Positions 7,853 through 18,300 of a stretch of 64,000 nt of DNA are shown in pieces. The notes under the pieces are model-generated. The model made no database searches and had not been told where the DNA came from. It was given only the letters and a program-made list of their open reading frames with translations. How positions within the stretch are numbered: position 1 is the first letter of the stretch; every line of letters starts with the position of its first letter. The translations under genes were made by a program, and so were the position numbers. Source of the stretch: Gammaproteobacteria bacterium (GTDB lineage Bacteria > Pseudomonadota > Gammaproteobacteria > Methylococcales > Methylomonadaceae); assembly GCA_018830325.1 (NCBI GenBank), contig JAHJSQ010000028.1, positions 17,737-81,736 on the forward strand, read 5' to 3'.

Positions 7853-10800
7853 CTACGTATTTCGGATAGGGCTCGTTCGGCAACGTAATGGCAGCCGTTC
7901 GCCGTGATTATCGTGAGCCTTACGCTAGGCCCTGGCTTCTCGAATTCAACCTCGACTTTCTCACCGGCATACACCGGTTCGGACGTTCGAGCAGACGGAA
8001 AATCCCATATCCAGGCAACGATTGGAATCGATGCACTACCTTCGATGCCTCCCGAAAAGCTCATTCGGTTAGTTCCGACCGACTCGAATGCAATCGTGGG
8101 TCGGATGTCAGGACCGTCGCAAGGTCTTCTGAATTCGCCGTCGGCGCAGCGGTTGCGTTCACTGCAGTCGAAGGCCGGAATCCGGGTTTCCGTATTTCGT
8201 CTGCGGTCTCTTATAATCACACCGTTGAATGTGTTGCCATCAGCCAACGGCTCATTGCTATAGCGTACGCTGACATCGAAGACCGGTGCCGGTTGCGCAT
8301 AGTTCATGCTCCATTCCAAGCTGAAGCGTTCGCAAACAAAATGCTCGATTCGCAATACCGCGAACGGTTCCTTCTCGTCCGGCTCGTATCCGATTATCAC
8401 GCGCCCTCTTCCCGCCTCGCCGAATGCTTGGACCAACACCTCTTCGATCGACGCGCTAAGTAGTTTGACTGCGCCGCCTATCGTATTCTCGAAAGATTGA
8501 TTCAAATTAGCCGCAGTGACATCCGCAAAGACTTTTTCCGCGACTATCTCGAAATCTTGATCATTGAAGCGGAAACGAATCAGGTTGCCGCTTAGTCGAA
8601 CCACCTCATAAGACGTTTCTGGGCCAGGCGCTTGCAGCCATAAACGATAAGCGCAACGCCGCGACAAACCTTCGCACGGTAAATCGCATTCCGCTTCGCA
8701 AACGAAGAACAATTCGGTTCTGACGCTGCATTGATTATGGTCCACGACCTCGATCGGAAGCACTTGACCGCTCGCTGTCGGCGGCGAAACGAACACATTG
8801 GCGCTTAACAATTCGCCGTTTACCGAATACGGAGGCGTGCCGCCGGTAATCTGCACAGTCGCGATATAGGCATCCGCATCGGTGCATCGATATTCCGGTT
8901 CGAGCAAACGCAAAGGCTCGACGATCACGATTTCGCGCACGATCGATTCGCTATCGTCGGCATCGATGATTCGAATGCGATGAACGCCCGCGTTCAATAT
9001 TAGCGGCTCATCGGTCAAAGGCACATAGGCTTGATCGTTCAACTGCAATCGATAAGGCGCTTTGCCGCTCAGCGGTATCACGAAAACTTCCGCTTGATGG
9101 TTAGGATTCGTGCAGCCCATTTCGATATCGAAGGTCGGCGGCGATTTCGGCAAGACGAATTGAATCGGCGCGCAGTCCGAACAGCACAAATAAGGCAAAT
9201 AAAAATCGGCAATGACCGAACCGTCCGATAATTGCCCGACAACCGCATCCAACAGCTTACTCCAGGGCGACGGCACAGCTATTTCAGGGCGAAACGGTCT
9301 TCCGGTGACGGTTTCTAGTAGCCATTGCAAATCGTTATCGACAGCCAACGCGGGATTGCTTCTCAGCCTTTCGACAGCATCTAAAGCTCTCCTATTCGCT
9401 ACGGACGACGGCGTGCGTTCAATGTTTGAGGTAACGGCGGCCATATTATTCACTGCCGATACCGCAGGTTTCGCGTCGGTTTTGGACGTCTCGTGATAGA
9501 CCAATACGAACGTGCCGCCGATGGGCACGCCGGCTTTATGGCGAATACCCGGGTGTTGTTGTAAAAAATGGCTCAAAAAGCGTTTTTTCTTAATTTCGTG
9601 AATACGCCGCAGCAACTCTTCTTCTATCAATTCCAATGCTTCGAGCTTGCATTGATCGAGCATCGACTTCAAGACAAGAGAAAGAGTATTCCAATCGAGT
9701 TCGCCCGCGCTTTCATCGCCTTTCCGCTGTTTTTCGATTTCGACCGTCCATTGTTTAAGACCCGCCGTGTTTTTGTGCAATGACGACCAGTCGATTTCGA
9801 TGAGATCGTCAACCAATAGTTGATCGAATTTGTAGAGATAACCCACCGACCGAATCGCGGCATTCATCAAAGGGGGTTCGCCAATATCGACCAAATCGCA
9901 TACATCCCGTCCCTGATATTTTTCGGCGAATAAGGCGCCCAAGGTACCGGGCTGCCGATCGAGCATCGCTATGCGGCTTTCGGCGGCGAGAGCTTGCCGG
10001 CCGATGTCTTTGTTCAACAAGGCCGAAAGCGCCTTAGAAGATGCACAAGAAATTTCCCGCTTGTAGGCTCGGTAGAGCGTCAGTAAATCCTCGAAATAAC
10101 AGGCATGCTCTTTAAGATCGACGCTTCCGGATTCTTCGAACGCTCCGGTACGCAATGCCATGATTTGTATCGGCAATCGGTAACGCTCTTTTTGCAGCAG
10201 TAGATTTTCCAGTACATCCTGATAGGGCTTGCCTAAGTGTCCTTCGATGCGCAAAAAATTGTAAGGCTCAAGATCGAAACGCAGCGGATCGAGCACGAAC
10301 GCTTGCGAAGCATATTCAAAGGCGCGGTAGCTAAGATTTTGTGCGGCCCGACCGCGCCGGGTCAAAACCGGATTCCATAAGCGATACAACGGCGGATTGC
10401 CGTTTTGCAAATAATAGTAAGGAATCGCCTTCTCCGACAATGCGACGGAGCCCAAACGGCTAGGCGTTATCTTGATCTGCTGCGTTGCATCGTTCGTTAA
10501 TGGCGGCTTATTCGAAAAGCGCTCGACCATCTCGACCAAACGCGCGAACAACTGTTGTAGCGTACGGGTTTGCTCTGTACAGGCGCCGACCGCAGGAGAC
10601 GGCAAAAAACGATGCCGGTAATGGCCGGGCTCGGCGACGGCTTCGGGAAACAATAAACCCACCATTAAATGCCGTGGAAACAATTCTGCCGGCGGGCCGC
10701 ATAAACAAATCAACTCAGCCGCTTGCCAGCGAAATTCGTCGTAAGCGGCCAGTAAGTCGTCGAAACAATCGTAATAATACGGTAGAAACAAAACTTGTTC

Positions 10801-11640
10801 GGCCGAATCGGGTTGGCTATTCAAAAAACCGAATTTCGCGTCGAAGCCTTCGAACGGATCGTTCGGATAATCGTTCTCGACGAGCGGTTTAAAGGCTCGA
10901 TACGCTGCCGATAAGGCATCGCCGAGTTTAGCGGCCAAGCCGGGAGAGGAAAAAACGGCGTGAAATGTAGCCAAGACCTGCTGCGAAGTCGCCAAGGACG
11001 TACTCGGCACGTTGATATTCGGCAAACGCAAATCCGGCAGATTGAAACGTTCGGCCAATTGATTCTCCAAATCGGCGGAACTCAGCCCCGCGTCGAGGCC
11101 GTTGAGCGCGGCAATGATGTCGGCTAAATCGGTGCGTTTGATCAACAAACGCCTAAGCGTGACCGTCACCGACGATCCCTTATCGTCGCAATTATTCGGA
11201 CTGCAATTGCGCAGCGGGGCCTTTTTCAACTCCAAAAACAACAACAGCGCCTTATCGTTAAGAAAACCGGACGGTTGATTCAAGGCTTGGGTATTCGGCT
11301 CGCCGTTCGGGAACAGTTCCCAAAGCGGATAGCCTTCTAAGGGTTCATATTTGATATCGTTGGGCAGCGTGTAGGAGCGATAGGCGCTCAGCTCGATATC
11401 GTCGGCTTGGCTGATCAAATACCCTTCCGAAGTGATACCGATGCCCTTCGATAGCCGAATAACCGCTTCCGGAGACGTCGTGTATTCGAGTTCGAACCCG
11501 CATACGATACCGATACCGATCAGGTTCGAGCGCGTCAGTCGGTTTTGCTCGTCCAAGTAATTAAATACCTGATTCAGATGCCGATTACTCAGTACCTGAT
11601 TGGCTTCGAAAATTGGAAATTGATCGTGTTCAGCTTTCAT
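7849..11640 (-). CDS. Large eCIS-associated protein with C-terminal PKD-like domain
   Basis: A 1263-aa protein (if started at the ATG at 11640; 1279 aa from 11688). Its N-terminus (FPIFEANQVLSNRHLNQVFNYLDEQNRLTRSNLIGIGIVCGFELEY) resembles an uncharacterised family often found next to baseplate genes of eCIS loci. The middle is rich in aromatic and leucine residues without a known motif. The last third contains repeated cysteine pairs, short Ig/PKD-like strands and a final domain of about 80 residues (FESVGTNRMSFSGG ... AWIWDFP ... VEVEFEKPGPSVRLTI) that looks like a PKD/beta-sandwich. Such domains usually bind surfaces or glycans, so a baseplate-attached fibre or host-contact role is plausible (inference). 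Start 11640 avoids a 32-nt overlap; neither start has a clear ribosome site. Confidence 0.65.
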   Translation of the reverse strand: MKAEHDQFPIFEANQVLSNRHLNQVFNYLDEQNRLTRSNLIGIGIVCGFELEYTTSPEAVIRLSKGIGITSEGYLISQADDIELSAYRSYTLPNDIKYEPLEGYPLWELFPNGEPNTQALNQPSGFLNDKALLLFLELKKAPLRNCSPNNCDDKGSSVTVTLRRLLIKRTDLADIIAALNGLDAGLSSADLENQLAERFNLPDLRLPNINVPSTSLATSQQVLATFHAVFSSPGLAAKLGDALSAAYRAFKPLVENDYPNDPFEGFDAKFGFLNSQPDSAEQVLFLPYYYDCFDDLLAAYDEFRWQAAELICLCGPPAELFPRHLMVGLLFPEAVAEPGHYRHRFLPSPAVGACTEQTRTLQQLFARLVEMVERFSNKPPLTNDATQQIKITPSRLGSVALSEKAIPYYYLQNGNPPLYRLWNPVLTRRGRAAQNLSYRAFEYASQAFVLDPLRFDLEPYNFLRIEGHLGKPYQDVLENLLLQKERYRLPIQIMALRTGAFEESGSVDLKEHACYFEDLLTLYRAYKREISCASSKALSALLNKDIGRQALAAESRIAMLDRQPGTLGALFAEKYQGRDVCDLVDIGEPPLMNAAIRSVGYLYKFDQLLVDDLIEIDWSSLHKNTAGLKQWTVEIEKQRKGDESAGELDWNTLSLVLKSMLDQCKLEALELIEEELLRRIHEIKKKRFLSHFLQQHPGIRHKAGVPIGGTFVLVYHETSKTDAKPAVSAVNNMAAVTSNIERTPSSVANRRALDAVERLRSNPALAVDNDLQWLLETVTGRPFRPEIAVPSPWSKLLDAVVGQLSDGSVIADFYLPYLCCSDCAPIQFVLPKSPPTFDIEMGCTNPNHQAEVFVIPLSGKAPYRLQLNDQAYVPLTDEPLILNAGVHRIRIIDADDSESIVREIVIVEPLRLLEPEYRCTDADAYIATVQITGGTPPYSVNGELLSANVFVSPPTASGQVLPIEVVDHNQCSVRTELFFVCEAECDLPCEGLSRRCAYRLWLQAPGPETSYEVVRLSGNLIRFRFNDQDFEIVAEKVFADVTAANLNQSFENTIGGAVKLLSASIEEVLVQAFGEAGRGRVIIGYEPDEKEPFAVLRIEHFVCERFSLEWSMNYAQPAPVFDVSVRYSNEPLADGNTFNGVIIRDRRRNTETRIPAFDCSERNRCADGEFRRPCDGPDIRPTIAFESVGTNRMSFSGGIEGSASIPIVAWIWDFPSARTSEPVYAGEKVEVEFEKPGPSVRLTIITANGCHYVAERALSEIRR

Positions 11641-11656
11641 GACGTTTTGACCGTAT

Positions 11657-14600
11657 TCATGGGTTTTCAAAGGGCCGTGGTACGGCATTGAGCGAACCGA
11701 GGGCCGTTCTATCGAGCAGTACCGGATTATGATCGCTGCCGTCGTCGCAGTCGTGTAGAGTCGCTTCGGGATAGATAGATTTCAGATCGGCCAGCAAATT
11801 GACTACGATTCTCAGCCGGTAAGACACTTCAATGTAGTGTTGGTAATGCTTATCGAGCAAGGCTTTCAATTCGGTTTCGGTACCGGCTTTAAAGTGAGCA
11901 TCGGAACATAGAACGATCGGTGCCGGTTCGAACGACGTCAAATCTTCCGGCGGTTCCAGGCTGTTTTCGACATAGTCGTTCAGCCAACCGGAAAACGCCG
12001 TGCCGTAATCGGCAAGAATGCCGGCGGCGCATCGACATAACGACGTTTGGTCTCCATCGAGCAAGGACTCGGCCAACAAAGCTTCGACTCTTTCCTGCAA
12101 GCGCTGTTCGGTCCAGTCGATCGAGGTGTTCGCTTCAAGCCACAAGCACCAAGCCGTTTCGAACCGTTCGAATTGCCGACCATAACGGGCGATTTCAGCA
12201 AAATGCTCTGTCAACCGCGACACGATAGCGATCCATGAAACGGCGCCGATCGCCAAGGTACATCCGATCCCGCCGGGATTCAGGTTCGACTCGAATTCGC
12301 TTACCAGCTGCGCCCGCAAAACGTCCGGATCGAAATAACCCAAGGTTTTACCGTGATACCAGTCCTTGAATACTCGGCTGAATTCGCTGTAAATCGTTTG
12401 TGCACAGTCGCAGGTCTCCTCTTCCGAGGACTGGTTTTGTTCGAGCAATAGCGCCGCCAACTCGTTTACGAGCGGTTCGCAGGGATTGTCGATGATTCCT
12501 TTATTGCCGACCCAACAGATTTTGCCCAATAAGTGCGCCGGGGTTTCTTGGCGTATCGTGCGTTCGGCAAACGCTCGCAAGTCCAAGTTAAGGTTATACG
12601 GCGAGGTCCAGCCCGGCATGACCCAGGTCAAACGAAACGAATAAGGGTCTTCATCGCCGCAGGTTTTACATTCGCCTTCGGAGCAAGCCGGATAAAGCGC
12701 GTCGCCGGGAAACTTGGGTCTGAGCAGGACATGTTCGACCAGTATCGTTCGTTGGTGAGCGCTCCAATTCAGCAAAATAGCCTTGATCGTTTGCGCTTCG
12801 GCCTCTGTTGCCAAATCATCCGGATGAGCGGCACGCAATACATTCACATCGTCCTCAAGCGTTAATCGATGAGTCTGCTCATCTATCCGATAAATTTTAG
12901 GGTCGCTCATTTGCTTGACGACCGTACGGTAAGCGGCGGTGTTGGACGCCTCGTATGCATCAAGCTCAAGCGTGCCGGTCAACCAAGTTCGATTGTTCCA
13001 GTCCATCAACTCCAAGGCGATTTCGGTCTTGCCGGCGATGGTTTCAAATGGCGACAATGCCAAATTCAGATCGGCAATGCCCAGCAGAAGATTCACGCGT
13101 TTTTTCAGAACCGGATATTGCTCGGGCGCGCAGGCTTCGCCGGTGTAATCAAACGACCGGTAACGGTACCGGCTAATTTCCGGTAGTCCCTTGATCAGGG
13201 CGAGTTTGGTGTCGATCAAGGAGGCTTGCGCTTTTTGGCGGTCGGCAAGGTCGGTGAGCAATAAGGTGTAGTCGGATAACTGTTCGCCGAAGCGGGCCAA
13301 TAAATGATCGAGAAAACGGTTACGCCGCTGCAAGAATTCCAGTTCGGACTCGATCAGCTTTTCGAGTTTTTCCTTACCCAAACCGGCGACCAGATCGTCG
13401 TAACCGTCGATGATGTCTTGCGTTAACTCCTTGATAAAATAGGTTTGATGTATGCCGGGGTCCAACGAAAAACAATCGGCACTTTGCGCTAGCTGTGCTA
13501 GTTGATTGGCTAAGAATTGCTCGAATACCAGCAAATAGGATTTCAATTGTTTGGCCTGAGCCCGCCGTATTTTGGACGCATGGCTGGGCAGGCCTTCGGG
13601 GCCGATGCCATAACTCTGCGGAAATTCATTTTGTATCGGAAAATAATGGCCGGGATTTCGGTATATTCCCTTCGGCAACGGCAGGTCTTTCGGCGTATTT
13701 TTGATCTTCGGGCGCTCTGCCTCGCCGCGTAATTGATGCAAGGTTGCAATGGCTTCGTCGTAGCGCGCTTGAAAAGGCAGGCCGTTTTTAAAAAATAAAA
13801 ACCTCGATGCTTCGCGGTAAAATCGAGGCTGTTTGCGATCGTCAAGCATCAGCAACCAGGCCGCGCTGATTCGATCCGGATCGAACAAAGGCGTGCCGTC
13901 GTTTTGCCAAATCGGGTCGGCCTTGCCTTTGACGATTCGGCCTTGCGGATCATAGAGGGTTAATAGCAGGTTGTTGACCGCCAGAACGCCGTCGATCGCC
14001 ATCAAACGTTTGACGATATCGGACGTTCTGATTTCCGATTTCAACATCGCCCGCTGCAGATCTTCGGATTTGATGAAACCGTTGTCGAGTGCCGGCCCGT
14101 TGAAAATAGCTTCGACCGACAAGCCTTCATCGCGCAATTCTTGCAAACTGTAAAACGCAATCGGCGGATTTAGGTAATGCTCGATTTCCTGCCAGATGCG
14201 CGCTTGCACGCGATCGATATCGGCGTCGGAGGCCACTTCAACATCGGCGCATAGCGCAATTTCGGCCAACGCTATGCCTTCGATACGGCAATAATCCTCA
14301 TCGAGATTGCGCCTCTGATGCAATAACCTTTTGGCCTGTTCGACGGCTTGAGCAATCTTGAGCGCTTTGCGCCGATAAAGCCCGACGATTCCCGAATCCG
14401 AAGCGTCTTCCAGCAACTCTACAAGTTCGGCCAGCTTCGTTTCCGCCTGTGCATCGGCATTGCCGAACACGCGTAGCGTGGCATTATCGATTGCCAGCGT
14501 TAATTCTTCCGATGTCAGCAGAAAATCCACATAGAACAATTCCCGCCAATGTCTTTTTAAATAACGCTCCTTGCCGGCCTGATCCAGTGTCGCATCGGTC

Positions 14601-15328
14601 CAGACATCGTAGTCTTTGGCCGCGCCGATTCGGACGCTGATCTCATAATCGTGGAAATTATCTAAAAAAGCCTGCCATTCGTCGGCTGCGGACAGGGATA
14701 AATCGGGGAAACGCACTTCGACGACCCGAGTCTGCACTCTGCCTTCGGCGTCATAAAAAAGGCGCGTTTTCTGGATTTTGCGGGTATTCAAGTCGCCCAA
14801 CTCAGGATCGGATTCCAATTCCAGCAAGACTTCGTATAAACCCAATACCGCCACTTTTTTCGGGTCTAACTCGCCTTGCTCGGGCTTGCGGTAGGACAAA
14901 ACCAAACGATCTTCGTCGCATAGTGCGTAATAATAGGTTTCGCAGGCGCATTGTTTACAAAATACCCACGCATTGCGCACCGGCTCCAAATCGATTAGCA
15001 CGCGCCTGAAATCGTCCGGTGTGACGGGACCGCTCGTTAGTATCTCGCGTGCGGTATAAAACGCTTGAGCCGGGAACGGGTCGGCGGCGGTCGAGAATTC
15101 TCGGGTCAACAGGTCCTTGATATCCCAACCGCTTCGGTAAGCGATATCGGTCAATGCATAACACAAGGCTTCCAGGATCGTGATGCCCGGATCGTGGGTG
15201 TTATAATCGGTCCAATGCCGACTGCCGGCCTGCTCGATATAGCCGATGCCTTCGCGGCGCAACGCGAAAAAATCTTCGCTAGGCTTTTGCGAATCGAGTC
15301 GGGATAAAAAAACGGCTGGCTCTTTCAT
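11657..15328 (-). CDS. eCIS baseplate protein (Afp12/Pvc12-like, baseplate-J type)
   Basis: A 1223-aa protein in the slot normally held by the second large baseplate wedge protein of eCIS (Afp12/Pvc12). The N-terminus carries the baseplate-J-like entry motif YNTHDPGITILEALCYALTDIAYR at about 43-66, shared with gp6/baseplate-J relatives. The middle has long helical, acidic segments (about 300-350 and 640-720) and the stretch LVEHVLLRPKF, also common in this family. Near the C-terminus are several Cys pairs (CSEGECKTCGDE) that could bind metal. Start 15328 (MKEPAVFL) overlaps the stop of the upstream gene as ATGA and is preferred to 15337. It pairs with the upstream gene product to form the wedge. 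Confidence 0.83.
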   Translation of the reverse strand: MKEPAVFLSRLDSQKPSEDFFALRREGIGYIEQAGSRHWTDYNTHDPGITILEALCYALTDIAYRSGWDIKDLLTREFSTAADPFPAQAFYTAREILTSGPVTPDDFRRVLIDLEPVRNAWVFCKQCACETYYYALCDEDRLVLSYRKPEQGELDPKKVAVLGLYEVLLELESDPELGDLNTRKIQKTRLFYDAEGRVQTRVVEVRFPDLSLSAADEWQAFLDNFHDYEISVRIGAAKDYDVWTDATLDQAGKERYLKRHWRELFYVDFLLTSEELTLAIDNATLRVFGNADAQAETKLAELVELLEDASDSGIVGLYRRKALKIAQAVEQAKRLLHQRRNLDEDYCRIEGIALAEIALCADVEVASDADIDRVQARIWQEIEHYLNPPIAFYSLQELRDEGLSVEAIFNGPALDNGFIKSEDLQRAMLKSEIRTSDIVKRLMAIDGVLAVNNLLLTLYDPQGRIVKGKADPIWQNDGTPLFDPDRISAAWLLMLDDRKQPRFYREASRFLFFKNGLPFQARYDEAIATLHQLRGEAERPKIKNTPKDLPLPKGIYRNPGHYFPIQNEFPQSYGIGPEGLPSHASKIRRAQAKQLKSYLLVFEQFLANQLAQLAQSADCFSLDPGIHQTYFIKELTQDIIDGYDDLVAGLGKEKLEKLIESELEFLQRRNRFLDHLLARFGEQLSDYTLLLTDLADRQKAQASLIDTKLALIKGLPEISRYRYRSFDYTGEACAPEQYPVLKKRVNLLLGIADLNLALSPFETIAGKTEIALELMDWNNRTWLTGTLELDAYEASNTAAYRTVVKQMSDPKIYRIDEQTHRLTLEDDVNVLRAAHPDDLATEAEAQTIKAILLNWSAHQRTILVEHVLLRPKFPGDALYPACSEGECKTCGDEDPYSFRLTWVMPGWTSPYNLNLDLRAFAERTIRQETPAHLLGKICWVGNKGIIDNPCEPLVNELAALLLEQNQSSEEETCDCAQTIYSEFSRVFKDWYHGKTLGYFDPDVLRAQLVSEFESNLNPGGIGCTLAIGAVSWIAIVSRLTEHFAEIARYGRQFERFETAWCLWLEANTSIDWTEQRLQERVEALLAESLLDGDQTSLCRCAAGILADYGTAFSGWLNDYVENSLEPPEDLTSFEPAPIVLCSDAHFKAGTETELKALLDKHYQHYIEVSYRLRIVVNLLADLKSIYPEATLHDCDDGSDHNPVLLDRTALGSLNAVPRPFENP

Positions 15329-18300
15329 GGCTCGCACGGACAGGTTTCGCCGACTTCATGCACTGCGGCGGGTTTGATGACATCAATTTGGTGTTCGCCG
15401 GCCGGCGCCGAAACTAAAATCGATGCAGCAGTCGAGCCTTGCGCCTCATCGACCGCGACTTCCCCAGCCTGCCCGCCGCTATCGTGATACAGCACAAAAT
15501 CGGTCAAATAATCGACGTAAGCCTGCTCTTCGATGAAACGAATCAATGCCGATTGATGAATTTTCCCGCCAAAAGAGGGCTTCGCATCGTTCGCAAAAGC
15601 CCAGGGCGACAAAAACCGGGTAATCGCTTGGCGCAGTGTATTGCGATAAAACGTCTCGTCGAAGCCTTCATGAAAACGGACTTTACACGAGCAACGTACA
15701 GCTTCGAAGCGCGGATTACGGACATGCAAGTTGACGAAACAGGACACGCGCGCGCTTAAAAAATCCTTGATGTCATCGAGCAAGCCGAGACTCGTATAGG
15801 GTTTTAGTGGATCGCGAAACGTTTGGAATTCCAGGTTGGGAATCGCAATCAGCGTAACATGGCCCGGTGCGAGTTCCCGGTAGACGAAATCGCCGTTTTC
15901 GCCAGGCTCGTACTGAGTATGATTCAGGCATTTGACGCGATAAATTTGCGGAAAGGCTTCCAAAACCAGGTGTTCGTAATCCCAAAGCGCGACCGCCCTG
16001 TCCTTATGACGCAGACGTTCGCTGACGCGCGTATAAAAAGCCGCCGGCGTTTCAGCGCCGCGTCCGCCGAACGAGGAAAAAGGCTGCTCGATCTTTTTGA
16101 CGGCCGCATTTGGCCGCTCCAACTTGCTAATCGTGCCGGCTTTTAGCGGTTTCGCCGAGAAGCCGGGATCGTTGCCTCGGTCGCTAAAGGTCGCCTGTAA
16201 GGCTTGCGCGGAAACGGCTTGCAAACGGCAAACCGCTTCGCTATGCGATGCCACCGCCGCCCTTAGCCAATGCATGCCGAGCGATAAAATCGAGTTGTTG
16301 TTAATGGCGTCGTTCGGCAGTGCAAAACTGATGATGCCGGAGTTCAATAAACCGCCCGTGCCGTCCTCGACTTCGTCTGTCTTGAAAGCGATCCATTCGT
16401 TACCCCGTAGATAACTCCAGTGGATATGCGGGTCGGGTTTGATCGTCAACGGGTCTGACGTGCCGTCCGCGACTTGGAACAGCAACGACAGGTTTTGCGG
16501 CGGTTCGAGCCCTGTTAGTCCGATGTAAAACTCGGCTTCGCTCATTATTTCATCATGGTTTTGTTGGAAACGAAAACCCGGTATCAAATAAACCTTACGC
16601 GTCGAATTAAGAAACGGATGCTGTTCACAGTGACCGAACGGCGCCAAATGAAAGAAAAAGGCTTGCCTATTCCGCCAAATGCCTGAATCGGTGCTATCGA
16701 GCGCAATCATTAGCTCATCCGTGGTGTAATCAAGAGTCAACTCGGTCATCCATGGGCCGACAGGAGGCTTGGGCTTGATAGGCTCGTCACCTAGGACTTC
16801 GCCTATTCCCTCAACCATCGTCGAGACACCGGCAACAAGGCCTGCAACGTTATTATTGAATTGAATAGTCTGGGCACCGAAATCCTCAATAAGTTGACTG
16901 CCGGCCGACATAACAACCGATGTCTTTTCAGTTACCCACTTACCGGCATTATCGAGCTTGATCATTTCGCTCGCTATCCGATTAATATCGTCATGGGTAT
17001 TAGCTACGAGACTCAAGAAAGTATTAATCGTTTGATTTAGATTGGCGACCCCCGTTCTTTTTTCTATTTTTTTCGCGATATCTACGACCGTATCTTTCAA
17101 ATTGGAAAGCCTGGTTACTGTTTCATTCAATCGACCAATGAGATCAGGAACTCCCTCACTAGCATCGTCAGGAGTAAGTAAACCAGGAAGATTACTCCAG
17201 TCATTGACGCCAACAAGGTTTATCTCTACGTCAAAAGATTGTTGTAAAAGATTACGGATAGCAGGTCCGATTTCCCCTGTCATTTCGCCGTAGACTTGGT
17301 TGATTTTTTCAAAAACCTTCTCCGTGTTTTCGATCACTTCAGGAAAATTTTCAATCAAATCATTCGTAACTTCAGCCATCTGAGTGGGTAATTGACTGAG
17401 ATTTTCAATGACCGAATTGTGCAAATCATTGAAATCTTGCACCCTAGTATTGATTTGGCCGATAAAATCGACTGCCGCCTGAACACCCCTTGCCAATTCC
17501 TTATCGTTATCCATCAGCTTTCTGATGTAATCGATCAAAGCTTCTTCATACTTGTCTTGTCCGAAACCTTCGCTCGTCGAAAACCGCACAAAGCCATGAC
17601 GCGCAGCGGAGTTATAAAACACAGGCTCATTGAAGTCGGCGGCATCAACTACGGTTTGATTGATTTCGTTATCAAGCGAATAGGAATCACTTGTAATCGC
17701 TTTGGTTTCGCCTGTCCCTTGTTTCCAAGTTCCCGACTGTAAATAATCGACGTTGATATTGACTTGGGTACCGAATGGCTCGGGAGGATTTTGCCATTGC
17801 CAATTGACTTTCGCTAAAAGCAGTTTTTTTTGAAAGGCTTCTTTGGAACCCAGGATCAATGAACTATTGGCCACAGGAGATGGGCCGAATGGCTGGAAAG
17901 GCTTAGAGGTGACCACCGAACCGAAATCATTGGAAACCTTTAAGGTTCTAAGCCCTTTGACGGCAACGTTCAATCCGATTTTGTCGAGCACTGCGTTTGT
18001 GAGTAACGATACCGGATAAAGGCGGTCGCTTTGATGCCGAAACTTGACTAATAAAACCGGCAAGTTGGTTGAAAAATCAAAGCCATGAACTTTAGGGCTA
18101 TACGCCGTTATTGCAGGATCGGCCCCGGAAAGTTTGATTTTCAATTGAAGCCTGCCTTGCACATTTTCAAATTTCATTACCGACTTTTCGAGCCAACCTT
18201 CTTCGGTAGACAAAGAACAAACCAGATCCGCTTTCAAATCGCCGGGTAACGTATTGAAAGCAATATCACTCAGATAAAATTCGACCGTCACGGTCCGCTC

